A stretch of DNA of 64,000 nucleotides from an uncultured Lachnospiraceae bacterium (GTDB lineage Bacteria; Bacillota; Clostridia; Lachnospirales; Lachnospiraceae): contig CAJTQI010000009.1 of assembly GCA_910578645.1 (NCBI GenBank), forward strand, positions 58,478-122,477, in the 5' to 3' direction. The number at the start of each line of letters is the position of its first letter. Position 1 is the stretch's first letter. The notes under the pieces were generated by a model. It saw only the letters and a list, made by a program, of their open reading frames with translations. It searched no databases and had not been told where the DNA came from. Shown one piece after another: positions 43,033-51,055 of this stretch. A program made the translations under genes and the position numbers.

Positions 43033-44133
43033 TCAATTGATATTCAGTTCAATAGATTCTCCAATCTGTTTATAATCATCGCTCATCCGGCCGCTTTCTT
43101 CGGGCAGTTCCATGCCGGACAGGGTGATTGTCACGGTTACGGCTGTGGGGTCAATCCGTCCGTCGAACAGGATTTCCTGGTTCTGCATATATCCGTGGCC
43201 GGAACCGGAGTCGAAAATTTTCGTATCAAACTCCACATGTTTTCCTGTGTTGTCGATGGCGTCAATGCGGAAAATATGGTTGGACTCCCCGTCTATATGG
43301 TATATGATTCTCTGTTCCAGTTTATTTGATGTCAATTCATCCAACGTGATGGTTGCGCCGCCTTCTAAGGTGAAGTCTTTTCCGATAGGAATGCGCACTG
43401 TGTCGGCGATTAATTCAGAACCGTCTGCGCTGAAGGAGAAGAGCCAGTTGCCTTTCACGTCGGTTCCCATATTTTCTTCCAGGGAATCCACATGGAGACG
43501 GTAAGTATTTTCCTTTGCCATATTTATGCCGTCAACATCAAAGGCGTGGCTGACTCCTACTACTGTGTGGGCGTCGTCCAAAAATCCGCTGCCGCCGGAA
43601 ACTCCGCCGAATTGCCGCTTGCCGTTGATATAGAGCCGTTCAAAAATACTGGCGGGTATTTCTCCCATGCTCTTTCCGTCTTCACGTTGGATTGTGTAAT
43701 TGACAACCAGTTTTTCGTCGGCGGCCACGACTTCTTGCAGTGTGATGACATATCCGTTATCTGTTGCCGTGGTATTGATGACACTACGGTAATCGTCCAG
43801 GTCTTCAGGCAGTCCAAGGGCATTGGACAGACTCCAGTTTATATGTTCAATGGCAGCGTGAACGTCTTCGCTGAATACGGTTGCACATAAGAGCAGTGCG
43901 GTGCAGGCTGCCGCTGCGGTGTATTTCATGACGCGGTGGGCGCGGTGTCTCTTTTTTGTGTATTTGGCACGTTGTGCCGTAGTGTTTTGTTTTTCACCGG
44001 CGTGTATTCTTGCCAGGACATTGTCGGTGAAGGTTTTGATTTCCTCATCACTCAGGCGTTTGGATGAGGTGTCGGCGTCCTGTGAGGAATTAGCGGCCAG
44101 TTGGTTTGCAAGTTCATAGAATTGTGCGTTCAT
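43033..44133 (-). CDS. DUF4179 anti-sigma factor-like membrane protein
   Basis: The 366-residue protein has a cytoplasmic N-terminus (~1-75), one membrane helix (~70-88) and a large extracytoplasmic DUF4179-type domain (HINWSLSNALGLPEDLDDYR, partial; then beta-rich). It overlaps the upstream sigma gene by 4 bp, the standard coupling of ECF sigma factors with their anti-sigma. It probably holds the sigma factor inactive until an envelope signal arrives. No catalytic motif is present. Confidence 0.85.
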   Translation of the reverse strand: MNAQFYELANQLAANSSQDADTSSKRLSDEEIKTFTDNVLARIHAGEKQNTTAQRAKYTKKRHRAHRVMKYTAAAACTALLLCATVFSEDVHAAIEHINWSLSNALGLPEDLDDYRSVINTTATDNGYVITLQEVVAADEKLVVNYTIQREDGKSMGEIPASIFERLYINGKRQFGGVSGGSGFLDDAHTVVGVSHAFDVDGINMAKENTYRLHVDSLEENMGTDVKGNWLFSFSADGSELIADTVRIPIGKDFTLEGGATITLDELTSNKLEQRIIYHIDGESNHIFRIDAIDNTGKHVEFDTKIFDSGSGHGYMQNQEILFDGRIDPTAVTVTITLSGMELPEESGRMSDDYKQIGESIELNIN

Positions 44134-44687
44134 ATATTTATCCTCCTTCCCGATTGGAACATTTTCCGAATCTTCTTCTTGCCGCGGAAAATCCTTACAT
44201 AGACATTGTCTTTGCTGATTCCCATGACTTGTCCTGCGGTTTCATGGTCTTGTTCCTCCACATATATCCGTTGGAAAAGTTCCCTGTCTTTTTCGGAGAG
44301 ACAGCCTAGGACTGCCTCGGTCTCTTCTGACAGTTCTTGTTCAATGGTTTGTAGAAGCGCTGCGTCTTCTTGTGGGATTTCAATATCCTCCAGGGCGACG
44401 GTTGTTTTTTCACGTTGTATTTTGCGCAGGGTGTCGATTGCTTCCAGCCTGGCAGCACCGCATGCCCAGGCTGCGAAAGTACCTTTCGTATCGTCGAACC
44501 GGTCAATATTTTGCCAGATACCGAAAAAGATATCGTTCATACATTCCTCCGCCCTGTCCGGGAATGAAGAGAGTCGTTTATTTACGACGGATTTAAGCAG
44601 ACCGCCATAAGTTTCAATCACATATAAGATGCCTTCTTCCCTGCCTGCTTTTATCAGGGATATAAAATTTTGTTCATTTGCTTTCAT
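44130..44687 (-). CDS. ECF-type sigma-70 family factor
   Basis: The 185-residue product contains region 2 (CMNDIFFGIWQNIDRFDDTKGTFAAWACGAARLEAID; partial) and region 4 (LSEKDRELFQRIYVEEQDHETAGQVMGISKDNVYVRIFRGKKKI; partial). Only regions 2 and 4 are present, as in ECF factors. It directs RNA polymerase to stress promoters and is cotranscribed with its anti-sigma. The ~150-bp leader upstream is AT-rich and probably holds its autoregulated promoter, though I cannot assign -35/-10 boxes with confidence. Confidence 0.9.
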   Translation of the reverse strand: MKANEQNFISLIKAGREEGILYVIETYGGLLKSVVNKRLSSFPDRAEECMNDIFFGIWQNIDRFDDTKGTFAAWACGAARLEAIDTLRKIQREKTTVALEDIEIPQEDAALLQTIEQELSEETEAVLGCLSEKDRELFQRIYVEEQDHETAGQVMGISKDNVYVRIFRGKKKIRKMFQSGRRINI

Positions 44688-44997
44688 AATTGTTTCTTTT
44701 GCCTCCTTTCATTATATAATCCGTTTCGGGAAGCATGAAATCTTACAATTTCAAAAAAAAATTTTTTAGTGTTTGGTTGTTCCTTTTTCCTGTCATTGTT
44801 ATAATTGGTTACATAAGCTGTCGTTTTAGGATGAGAGATTGAAAAATAAGCCTGGCGACGCTGTTTTTCAGTCGGCTGTTTGTGCCGGAGCGTCACAAAT
44901 AAGCCTTGGGGGGGGCAGAGGTAACTTTGAGATTTGCGGCTTTGCGCCGGCAAAATACTGCCCAGTCGTGGAAACGTTCCGGAATGGAGAGAAAATC

Positions 44998-45186
44998 ATG
45001 GCAGAAATCGATGATGTAATCAGAATGTTAGACAATATGGCGCAGGGCGGCGTCAGCCGCATCAAAGTGGAGGCTTCCGAAGAGGTGGCGGAAGGGGATG
45101 TTAAGAAAGCATACCATCACGGGCGGTGTGATGTGGGCAGCCCCTTCGCCACAGGGCAATTATTTGATTTAGAGGATGAAACATAA
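44998..45186 (+). CDS. small conserved protein (62 aa)
   Basis: The ATG at 44998 follows ATGGAGAGAAAA; a longer frame reads through the structured leader and is unlikely. The product (MAEIDDVIRMLDNMAQGG ... AYHHGRCDVGSPFATG) matches a small protein I have seen repeatedly in Lachnospiraceae, with a conserved His-His-Gly-Arg-Cys-Asp block that could bind metal. No function is known. The 160 bases upstream contain GC-rich inverted segments. It converges with the glycerate kinase gene. Confidence 0.7.
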   Translation: MAEIDDVIRMLDNMAQGGVSRIKVEASEEVAEGDVKKAYHHGRCDVGSPFATGQLFDLEDET

Positions 45187-45217
45187 AGAGGAGGCCGATG
45201 GCAGGACGAGGGAATGC

Positions 45218-46360
45218 TTATGCCCGGAGCAGTCTGATAAGCCGGAACACCTGCTCTGCGGTATCGCGCATATTTTGCGCAGCATTTTCCTGTTTCATTG
45301 CCTCCGGCAGCGTCTGAATATTGCGGAGGATAGGGAAGAAAGCGTCTATGCCGTGGGTATTGCACAGGACAGCGTCCTTGGACACGCAGCCGGAGAATGC
45401 TATGACAGGAATGTCATATTTTTTGGCGATGGCGGCTACGCCGACGGGTGCTTTTCCCATAATGCTTTGTCCGTCCAGTTGCCCTTCGCCGGTTACAACC
45501 AAGTCTGCGTCCTTTATTTCGTCCTCCAGACAGGTTTCTTCCAGAATGATTTTGACACCTGGTTCCAGGACGGCATTTAGATAGGAAAGAAAAGCAAATC
45601 CAAGCCCGCCGGCAGCTCCGGTTCCGGGCTTTTTAGCATATGATTTTCCGTATTTTACGGCGGTCAGCGCGGCATAGCCGGCCAGCCATTCATCCATCTG
45701 TCCAATCATTTCAGGGGTAGCGCCTTTCTGGGGTCCGAATACGGCGCTGCATCCCTTTTCTCCACATAGAACGTTGCGCACGTCGCATGCCACCCGGAAA
45801 TCGCATTCTGACAGTTCCGTCAGAATATGTTCATCTGTGATGGCCGTCAGATGGTTTAGGCCGTTTGCACCAAAAGGCACTTGCTTTGCATCTTTTCCAA
45901 GCATACCGAAACCAAGGGCTTGCAGCATGCCTATGCCGCCGTCATTGGTTGCGCTGCCGCCGATTCCGACAATAAAGTGGCGGCAGCCTTTTGCCATGGC
46001 ATCTTTTATGGTCTCCCCTACGCCGTAGGTGGTGGTGTACAGGGGATTTTGCTCTGCCTGTGGTACCAGGGTAATGCCTGCGGCGCCGGACATTTCGATG
46101 ACTGCAGTTTGCTGTTTAGGGAGGATTCCATAAGTACAGTTTACGGGTTTGCCAAGAGGCCCTGTCACGGAGACGGTTTCCAATCGCCCTCCCATGCCCA
46201 GCGTGAGAGCTTCCACCGTACCCTCTCCGCCGTCCGCCATGGGACGGACACATATATGCGCATCCGGCAGGACTCTGCGTATGCCTTGCTCAATTGCCTG
46301 TCCTGCTTCCAGTGAAGACAGGCTTCCTTTTAGTGAATCGATTGCCACGACAATTTTCAT
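45218..46360 (-). CDS. glycerate kinase (GlxK/GarK family)
   Basis: The chosen start is MKIVVAIDSLKGSLSSLEAG, after TGGAGC. The 380-residue protein has the family motifs PMADGGEGT, GIGGSATNDGGIGMLQALG and VTGEGQLDGQS. It phosphorylates D-glycerate (to 2- or 3-phosphoglycerate; this family is mostly 2-kinase) with ATP. No glyoxylate or tartronate genes are adjacent. Upstream at 46388-46410 is a small GTCTCAA/TTGAGAC hairpin. Confidence 0.93.
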   Translation of the reverse strand: MKIVVAIDSLKGSLSSLEAGQAIEQGIRRVLPDAHICVRPMADGGEGTVEALTLGMGGRLETVSVTGPLGKPVNCTYGILPKQQTAVIEMSGAAGITLVPQAEQNPLYTTTYGVGETIKDAMAKGCRHFIVGIGGSATNDGGIGMLQALGFGMLGKDAKQVPFGANGLNHLTAITDEHILTELSECDFRVACDVRNVLCGEKGCSAVFGPQKGATPEMIGQMDEWLAGYAALTAVKYGKSYAKKPGTGAAGGLGFAFLSYLNAVLEPGVKIILEETCLEDEIKDADLVVTGEGQLDGQSIMGKAPVGVAAIAKKYDIPVIAFSGCVSKDAVLCNTHGIDAFFPILRNIQTLPEAMKQENAAQNMRDTAEQVFRLIRLLRA

Positions 46361-46457
46361 GTTTTGCTCCATTTCTGCGCTGCTTTTGTCTCAACTATCT
46401 TTGAGACAGCGCATGAACCCATTTTTACGGTAAAAAAATTCTCTATTCCTATAGAAC

Positions 46458-46486
46458 TTGATACCGGATTATGCTACTATTATAAA
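46458..46486 (+). promoter_or_regulatory. promoter for the PH-like gene and threonine aldolase
   Basis: TTGATA (46458-46463) and TATAAA (46481-46486) with 17-base spacing lie ~35 bases before the first start codon. Confidence 0.7.
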
Positions 46487-46520
46487 AAAAATATAAAGAA
46501 AGTAAAGGGGTTGTGGACAG

Positions 46521-46901
46521 ATGAAATTAAAACCGGATGCAGTAGCGAAATGGGAGTCATCACTTAGAGAGAAAGGGTATATGGACGCGGACGACCATAT
46601 TATCGAGCACACCAAGGGAGATTTGTGGGATATGATGTCCCAGATAAGCGGGAATTTCTTCTTTACCAACGAGAAATTTATCTTTGTCGCCGCATTTTTA
46701 GGGACGGGCAGTTTTTCTTTAAAGTACAGTGATATTAAAGAACTTAAGTTTGTCAACGTGGGTGGGATAATCCCGATTATTCCGACGGGGCTTATGGTGA
46801 TTGCACAAGACCCTGAGAGTGGCAAGAACAAGAAGTATAAATGCTCTGTTATGAAAAGAAAAGAGTGGAACGAGTATCTTCGAGGGAAGGCGGGACTGTA
46901 A
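46521..46901 (+). CDS. PH/GRAM-like domain protein (126 aa)
   Basis: The 126-residue soluble protein has a beta-rich core (GNFFFTNEKFIFVAAFLGTG, then YSDIKELKFVNVGG) that resembles bacterial PH or GRAM domains, which bind membranes or act as small scaffolds. Ribosome site AAAGGGG. It ends 5 bp before the threonine aldolase gene, so the two are cotranscribed, although a functional link is not evident. Confidence 0.7.
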   Translation: MKLKPDAVAKWESSLREKGYMDADDHIIEHTKGDLWDMMSQISGNFFFTNEKFIFVAAFLGTGSFSLKYSDIKELKFVNVGGIIPIIPTGLMVIAQDPESGKNKKYKCSVMKRKEWNEYLRGKAGL

Positions 46902-46906
46902 GATAG

Positions 46907-47935
46907 ATGGTTTCATTTGAAAATGATTATATTGCGGGAGCGCACCCGAAGATTTTGCAGCGTCTTGTGGAGACCAATTTTGAGTCTTTGTCGGGGTATG
47001 GTAACGACTCATACTGCGAGAGTGCACGCAGAAAAATCAAGGATTTATGTAACTGCCCAGAGGCGGATGTTTTTTTCCTTGCAGGGGGTACACAGACGAA
47101 TGCGGTAGTCATATCAGCGCTTCTTAGGGAGCACGAGGGTGTAGTTGCGGCGAGAACAGGACATGTCAGTACGCACGAGGCAGGAGCAATCGAAGCTACG
47201 GGACATAAGGTGCTGGAGATTGACCAGAAGCACGGTAAGATTGAGGCGGTTGAGCTGGAACGCTATCTGAAAGAATTTTATCAGGACAAGAATTGCGAGC
47301 ACATGGTATTTCCCGGGATGGTATATATTTCTTATCCAACGGAGTACGGAACGATTTACTCCAAAGAAGAACTACAGGAAATATATAATACCTGTAGGGA
47401 ATACGATATGCCGCTTTATATTGACGGCGCCAGGCTAGGGTATGGGCTGATGAGCAAGGAGGCGGACTTAACGCTTGAAGATATTGCCAGGCTTTGCGAT
47501 GTCTTTTACATAGGCGGTACCAAGGTAGGCGCGCTGTGCGGGGAAGCAGTAGTTTTTACGAAGCGGAACACGCCGAAACATTTTCTGACAGTCATCAAGC
47601 GCCATGGTGCGCTGCTTGCCAAAGGACGGTTGCTTGGCATTCAGTTTGACGCGCTCTTTTCAGACAATCTCTATTTCGATATCAGCAAAAACGCGGTGGA
47701 GATGGCGGAACAGATGAAAGAGATTGTGAGAGAGGCGGGAATTGCTTTTTACTTGGAATCGCCCACCAACCAACAGTTTATCATTCTCGAAGATGAGCAG
47801 GTGGATAAGCTAAAGGACAGGATAGCCTTTAGTTTCTGGGAGAAGGTTGACGAGAGCCACACGGTGGTGCGTCTTGCCACAAGTTGGTCTACGACAGAAG
47901 AAGACCTTGCGCAGCTTAAGGTGGAGCTGAGCTAA
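46907..47935 (+). CDS. ltaE: low-specificity L-threonine aldolase
   Basis: The 342-residue PLP enzyme has GGTQTNAVVI, HEAGAIEATGHKV, YIDGARLGYG and the Schiff-base lysine in YIGGTKVGALCG, all characteristic of beta-eliminating lyase-type threonine aldolases. It cleaves L-threonine or allo-threonine to glycine and acetaldehyde. It has a weak ribosome site and probably relies on coupling to the gene 5 bp upstream. Confidence 0.93.
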   Translation: MVSFENDYIAGAHPKILQRLVETNFESLSGYGNDSYCESARRKIKDLCNCPEADVFFLAGGTQTNAVVISALLREHEGVVAARTGHVSTHEAGAIEATGHKVLEIDQKHGKIEAVELERYLKEFYQDKNCEHMVFPGMVYISYPTEYGTIYSKEELQEIYNTCREYDMPLYIDGARLGYGLMSKEADLTLEDIARLCDVFYIGGTKVGALCGEAVVFTKRNTPKHFLTVIKRHGALLAKGRLLGIQFDALFSDNLYFDISKNAVEMAEQMKEIVREAGIAFYLESPTNQQFIILEDEQVDKLKDRIAFSFWEKVDESHTVVRLATSWSTTEEDLAQLKVELS

Positions 47936-48026
47936 TACGGCAGCAGGCAGGGAGCCTTGCTAAGAGGCGGCTTGTGTGGTAATATGAAAGATATTTCGGA
48001 TATTTTCGTATCCGTGGCGAATGATA

Positions 48027-48054
48027 CAAAACGAGCCTGGCTCGTTTTGTTTTT
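48027..48054 (+). terminator. rho-independent terminator after ltaE
   Basis: CAAAACGAG pairs with CTCGTTTTG around CCTGG, followed by TTTTT. It lies just upstream of the purF-like leader. Confidence 0.85.
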
Positions 48055-48073
48055 GGCAGTTTAGATGAGAACA

Positions 48074-48135
48074 GATTGAAAAATCAGAGATTTTTCATAC
48101 GCAAACTTGTGCCTGCGGTTCAAAGTTCGCAGGCT
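48074..48135 (+). promoter_or_regulatory. two-hairpin leader element, copy 2 (purF-like gene)
   Basis: The first stem is TGAAAAATC/GATTTTTCA (9 pairs, AGA loop), whose paired bases differ from those in copy 1 while the stem is kept. Then come ACGCAAACTTGTGCCTGCGG and the second stem GCCTGCG/CGCAGGC. The spacing to GGTTATT and the start codon is also shared with copy 1 at 33573. Confidence 0.65.
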
Positions 48136-48158
48136 GAGAGAAAGGCATGGTTATTAGT

Positions 48159-49565
48159 ATGGGCGGATTTTTTGGAGTGGCATCAAAGCAGGACTGTGTG
48201 TTTGATTTGTTTTTTGGGACAGATTATCATTCCCATCTGGGAACCCGACGGGCGGGGATGGCTGTTTACAGCCAGAAGGATGGGTTTGATAGGGCCATTC
48301 ACAATATCGAAAATGCGCCTTTTCGTACGAAGTTTGACAAGGATGCCAATACGATGCACGGAAATCTGGGCATTGGCTGTATATCCGATTATGAACCGCA
48401 GCCGTTGATTGTGCGTTCTCACCATGGGACATACGCAATTACGACAGTGGGTAAGGTTAATAATAAAGATGAAATTGTGAGGAACCTATTTGAGCAGGGA
48501 CACGGGCACTTCTTGGAGATGAGCGGCGGTGATATCAATACGACGGAGCTTGTGGCTGCGATGATTAACCAGAGAGATAATCTGATTGAAGGGATTCGGT
48601 ATGCGCAGGAGCTGATTGACGGTTCCATGACGTTACTCATCATGACTCCCAAGGCGATTTATGCGGCTAGGGACAGATATGGGCGTACGCCGATAACGGT
48701 AGGGCGCAAGGATGATGCCCTGTGCATTTCTTTCGAGAGTTTTGCCTACTTGAATTTGGGATATGCGCCTGAGCGGGAACTTGGGCCGGGCGAGATTGTC
48801 GCGGTTACGCCGGAAGGGGTGACTACCTTGGCGGCGCCGGGAACGGACATGAAAATCTGTACATTTTTGTGGGTTTATTATGGATACCCGTCTTCTTCCT
48901 ACGAGGGAATCAGTGTGGAAGAGATGCGTTACAACTGCGGCGCGATGCTTGCCAAGAGAGATGATGTGCGCCCTGATATCGTGGCAGGGGTGCCCGATTC
49001 GGGTACGCCTCATGCGATTGGATACGCCAATGAGTCGGGGATTCCTTTTTCCAGGCCGTTTATCAAGTATACGCCTACCTGGCCCCGTTCGTTTATGCCT
49101 ACGATACAGAGCCAGCGTAATCTGATTGCCAAGATGAAGTTAATTCCTGTACATGATTTGATTAAGGGCAGGAGCCTTCTCTTGATTGACGACTCCATTG
49201 TGCGCGGCACGCAGCTCCGGGAGACGACGGAATTTCTCTACCAGAGCGGGGCAAAAGAAGTACATATCCGCCCGGCATGTCCGCCGCTTCTGTTCGGCTG
49301 TAAGTATTTGAATTTTTCACGTTCCACTTCCGAGATGGAGTTGATTGCCCGCCGTGTGATTCAGGAGCTGGAGGGGGAAAATAAATATCCCAACCTGTCT
49401 GTCTATGCCAACCCTGACAGTACCGAGTACTATGACATGTTGGAAAAAATAAGAGAGAAGCTAAACTTCACTTCCCTCCGGTATCATCGCTTGGATGATA
49501 TGACTGCGTCTGTGGGTATTGACAAGTGTAAATTGTGCACTTATTGTTGGGATGGCAGAGAATAA
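48159..49565 (+). CDS. PurF-like amidophosphoribosyltransferase lacking the N-terminal catalytic Cys
   Basis: The start MGGFFGVASKQDCVFDLFFG is chosen (ATG 48147 adds four residues). The fold is PurF: an Ntn glutaminase half with GTRRAGMAVY and NLGIGC-like loops, and a PRTase half with LLLIDDSIVRGTQLRETT, the PRPP-binding motif. True PurF begins with CGVFGI after processing; here glycine stands where the nucleophilic cysteine should be. The C-terminus has CKLCTYCWDG, possibly a metal or Fe-S site. It may use free ammonia, take ammonia from a partner, or do a different transferase reaction. No other purine genes adjoin it. Confidence 0.8.
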   Translation: MGGFFGVASKQDCVFDLFFGTDYHSHLGTRRAGMAVYSQKDGFDRAIHNIENAPFRTKFDKDANTMHGNLGIGCISDYEPQPLIVRSHHGTYAITTVGKVNNKDEIVRNLFEQGHGHFLEMSGGDINTTELVAAMINQRDNLIEGIRYAQELIDGSMTLLIMTPKAIYAARDRYGRTPITVGRKDDALCISFESFAYLNLGYAPERELGPGEIVAVTPEGVTTLAAPGTDMKICTFLWVYYGYPSSSYEGISVEEMRYNCGAMLAKRDDVRPDIVAGVPDSGTPHAIGYANESGIPFSRPFIKYTPTWPRSFMPTIQSQRNLIAKMKLIPVHDLIKGRSLLLIDDSIVRGTQLRETTEFLYQSGAKEVHIRPACPPLLFGCKYLNFSRSTSEMELIARRVIQELEGENKYPNLSVYANPDSTEYYDMLEKIREKLNFTSLRYHRLDDMTASVGIDKCKLCTYCWDGRE

Positions 49566-50335
49566 GGGTTGATGTTCTGTTGGCGCAGCCATAGTTCCAT
49601 CATGAGCCTTTGGGGCAGCAATTTGGCGCCGATATGACAAAAGTTGACATAGAAGCTGTAGATGGAGATGTCTTTTCCCTTGTCGGCGTCTGTCAGTGCT
49701 TTTCTTGCCACTTTGTCAGGGGGATTCATGCCGCAGAAACGTCTGGTGGCTTTGGCGGCGCCGATGTTTGCTCTTTCATATAAGTTGGTTTTCAACCATC
49801 CGGGGCAGACTGCAGTGGCAGTGATGCCCCGGTCTTTCAGTTCCACATTCAATGCCCGGGTATAGTTACGGACGAAAGCTTTTGTGGAGCTATATAAGTT
49901 CTGGTAAGGCAATGGCTGGAAAGCGGCCTGGGAGGCAATATTGATAATATGGCTTTTGCGGGGCATAAAGGGGATACAGACTAACCCCATTGCCACCACG
50001 CCACTGATATTTAAGTCAATCATATTTATGGAATCTTTTACGCTCAAATCGTTGTACGAACAGAATTTGGCGTAACCTGCGTTATTGACAAGATACAGGA
50101 CTTCGACCCGCTCTGCGGACAGCATATCTTTCAGTTGTTCGAATTTATCCAGTTCGGACAGGTCCATGGGAACCGGACGGATTTTTCTGCCCAGTTGTTT
50201 TTTGAGTCTCTGTAACTTGTCCTGATGCCTTGCGATTGCCCAGATTTCATCGATTTCTTTTTTGTTTCTGATTATTTTGGTAAATTCCCTGCCAAGTCCG
50301 GTGCTTGCGCCGGTGATGATTGCAATTTTTTTCAT
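49541..50335 (-). CDS. short-chain dehydrogenase/reductase
   Basis: The 264-residue protein has the Rossmann motif TGASTGLG, NNAG and the catalytic YSSTK, so it is a classical SDR using NAD(P)(H). The substrate is not predictable. Its stop codon region overlaps the end of the convergent purF-like gene by 25 bp. A 21-bp palindromic repeat sits 35 bases upstream of its start, in its leader or promoter. Confidence 0.9.
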   Translation of the reverse strand: MKKIAIITGASTGLGREFTKIIRNKKEIDEIWAIARHQDKLQRLKKQLGRKIRPVPMDLSELDKFEQLKDMLSAERVEVLYLVNNAGYAKFCSYNDLSVKDSINMIDLNISGVVAMGLVCIPFMPRKSHIINIASQAAFQPLPYQNLYSSTKAFVRNYTRALNVELKDRGITATAVCPGWLKTNLYERANIGAAKATRRFCGMNPPDKVARKALTDADKGKDISIYSFYVNFCHIGAKLLPQRLMMELWLRQQNINPYSLPSQQ

Positions 50336-50369
50336 GTTTTTCTCCGTTTCTGTAGATGTAATTTATACG

Positions 50370-50390
50370 ACCCTTTGTTCACTGAGGGTA
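50370..50390. repeat. 21-bp palindromic repeat, copy 1
   Basis: ACCCTTTGTTCACTGAGGGTA forms a 5-bp stem (ACCCT/AGGGT) with an 11-base loop. An identical copy occurs at 53726-53746, 3.3 kb away. Confidence 0.7.
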
Positions 50391-50520
50391 TTATTGTTTT
50401 TGCACATTTATAAAGCAATTATTCAATGTTTGGCCCGGAACATGAATCATAAGCGGCCGGTACACTAGTATAACAGAGAATGTGGGGAAATGGAAGATTT
50501 CAAAATATGATTATTTGGAA

Positions 50521-50549
50521 TTGACTCTTTTACATAATCTGGATATAAT
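50521..50549 (+). promoter_or_regulatory. promoter of the manganese riboswitch and transporter
   Basis: TTGACT (50521-50526) and TATAAT (50544-50549) are spaced by exactly 17 bases, directly before the riboswitch. Confidence 0.85.
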
Positions 50550-50558
50550 ATAACCAAT

Positions 50559-50688
50559 ATGAGGGAGTAGCCGGCATTGGCGGTGATTGGCCAGTGCGGT
50601 ATATCAACATACTGGTAGCGGTTTGTGCGAAAGACAGAGATTCAGATGAAGAACTGCTATCTGGTATATCTTAATTGGTGAGACTCAT
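50559..50688 (+). promoter_or_regulatory. yybP-ykoY manganese riboswitch
   Basis: P1 is ATGAG (50559-50563) with CTCAT (50684-50688). The conserved blocks GGGAGTAGCC, TATCAACATACTGGTAGC and GGTGAGACT are present. It precedes a gene for a GDT1/TMEM165-type cation exporter, the usual regulon of this Mn2+ sensor. Mn2+ binding should prevent the downstream terminator and raise export. Confidence 0.87.
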
Positions 50689-50733
50689 GTGTAGCGGGAA
50701 TGCTGTGCATGTGTCTTGGTAGATGAATTTCAG

Positions 50734-50765
50734 GGATAGATACTGCATGGTGTCTGTCCTTTTTC
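50734..50765 (+). terminator. Mn riboswitch expression-platform terminator
   Basis: GGATAGATAC (50734-50743) pairs with GTGTCTGTCC (50750-50759), followed by TTTTTCT. It is placed 45 bases after the aptamer. Confidence 0.75.
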
Positions 50766-50830
50766 TATTGTTATAAAGCGCTTCGCCACAAGTTAATTTG
50801 CGGGGCGGATTTACTTTTTCTACTAGGTAA

Positions 50831-51017
50831 TTGCGAAACTCATCAAATCGTGGTTTTTTTGTGCAAATAGCATAATTATAAGCAGACCCTTGGAAAACGC
50901 CGGCACTTGGCGAGGTTCTTTCGAGCCTAGCGCCGCTGCGTTTGGAACGGAGCGAAAGCGAGTCTGCGTTGATTATGCTATTTGTACAAATTCAACAACC
51001 TTAAAAGAGTTTCGCAA
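50831..51017. repeat. 187-bp MITE-like inverted-repeat element
   Basis: The ends TTGCGAAACTC and GAGTTTCGCAA are perfect inverses, and an inner block (TTTGTGCAAATAGCATAAT against ATTATGCTATTTGTACAAA, then GCAGAC/GTCTGC) extends the arms to ~57 bases with one poorly matching stretch. The centre forms another GC-rich hairpin. No transposase is encoded. It lies between the riboswitch terminator and the transporter start codon. Confidence 0.75.
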
Positions 51018-51055
51018 ATGTCTAACTTTTTCTACGAAAGAAAGGAGAAAAAACA

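Noticed and set aside
43112..44119. Open frames on the + strand opposite the sigma/anti-sigma genes
   Set aside because: They are shadows of the - strand genes, which have clear sigma-factor and anti-sigma features and ribosome sites.
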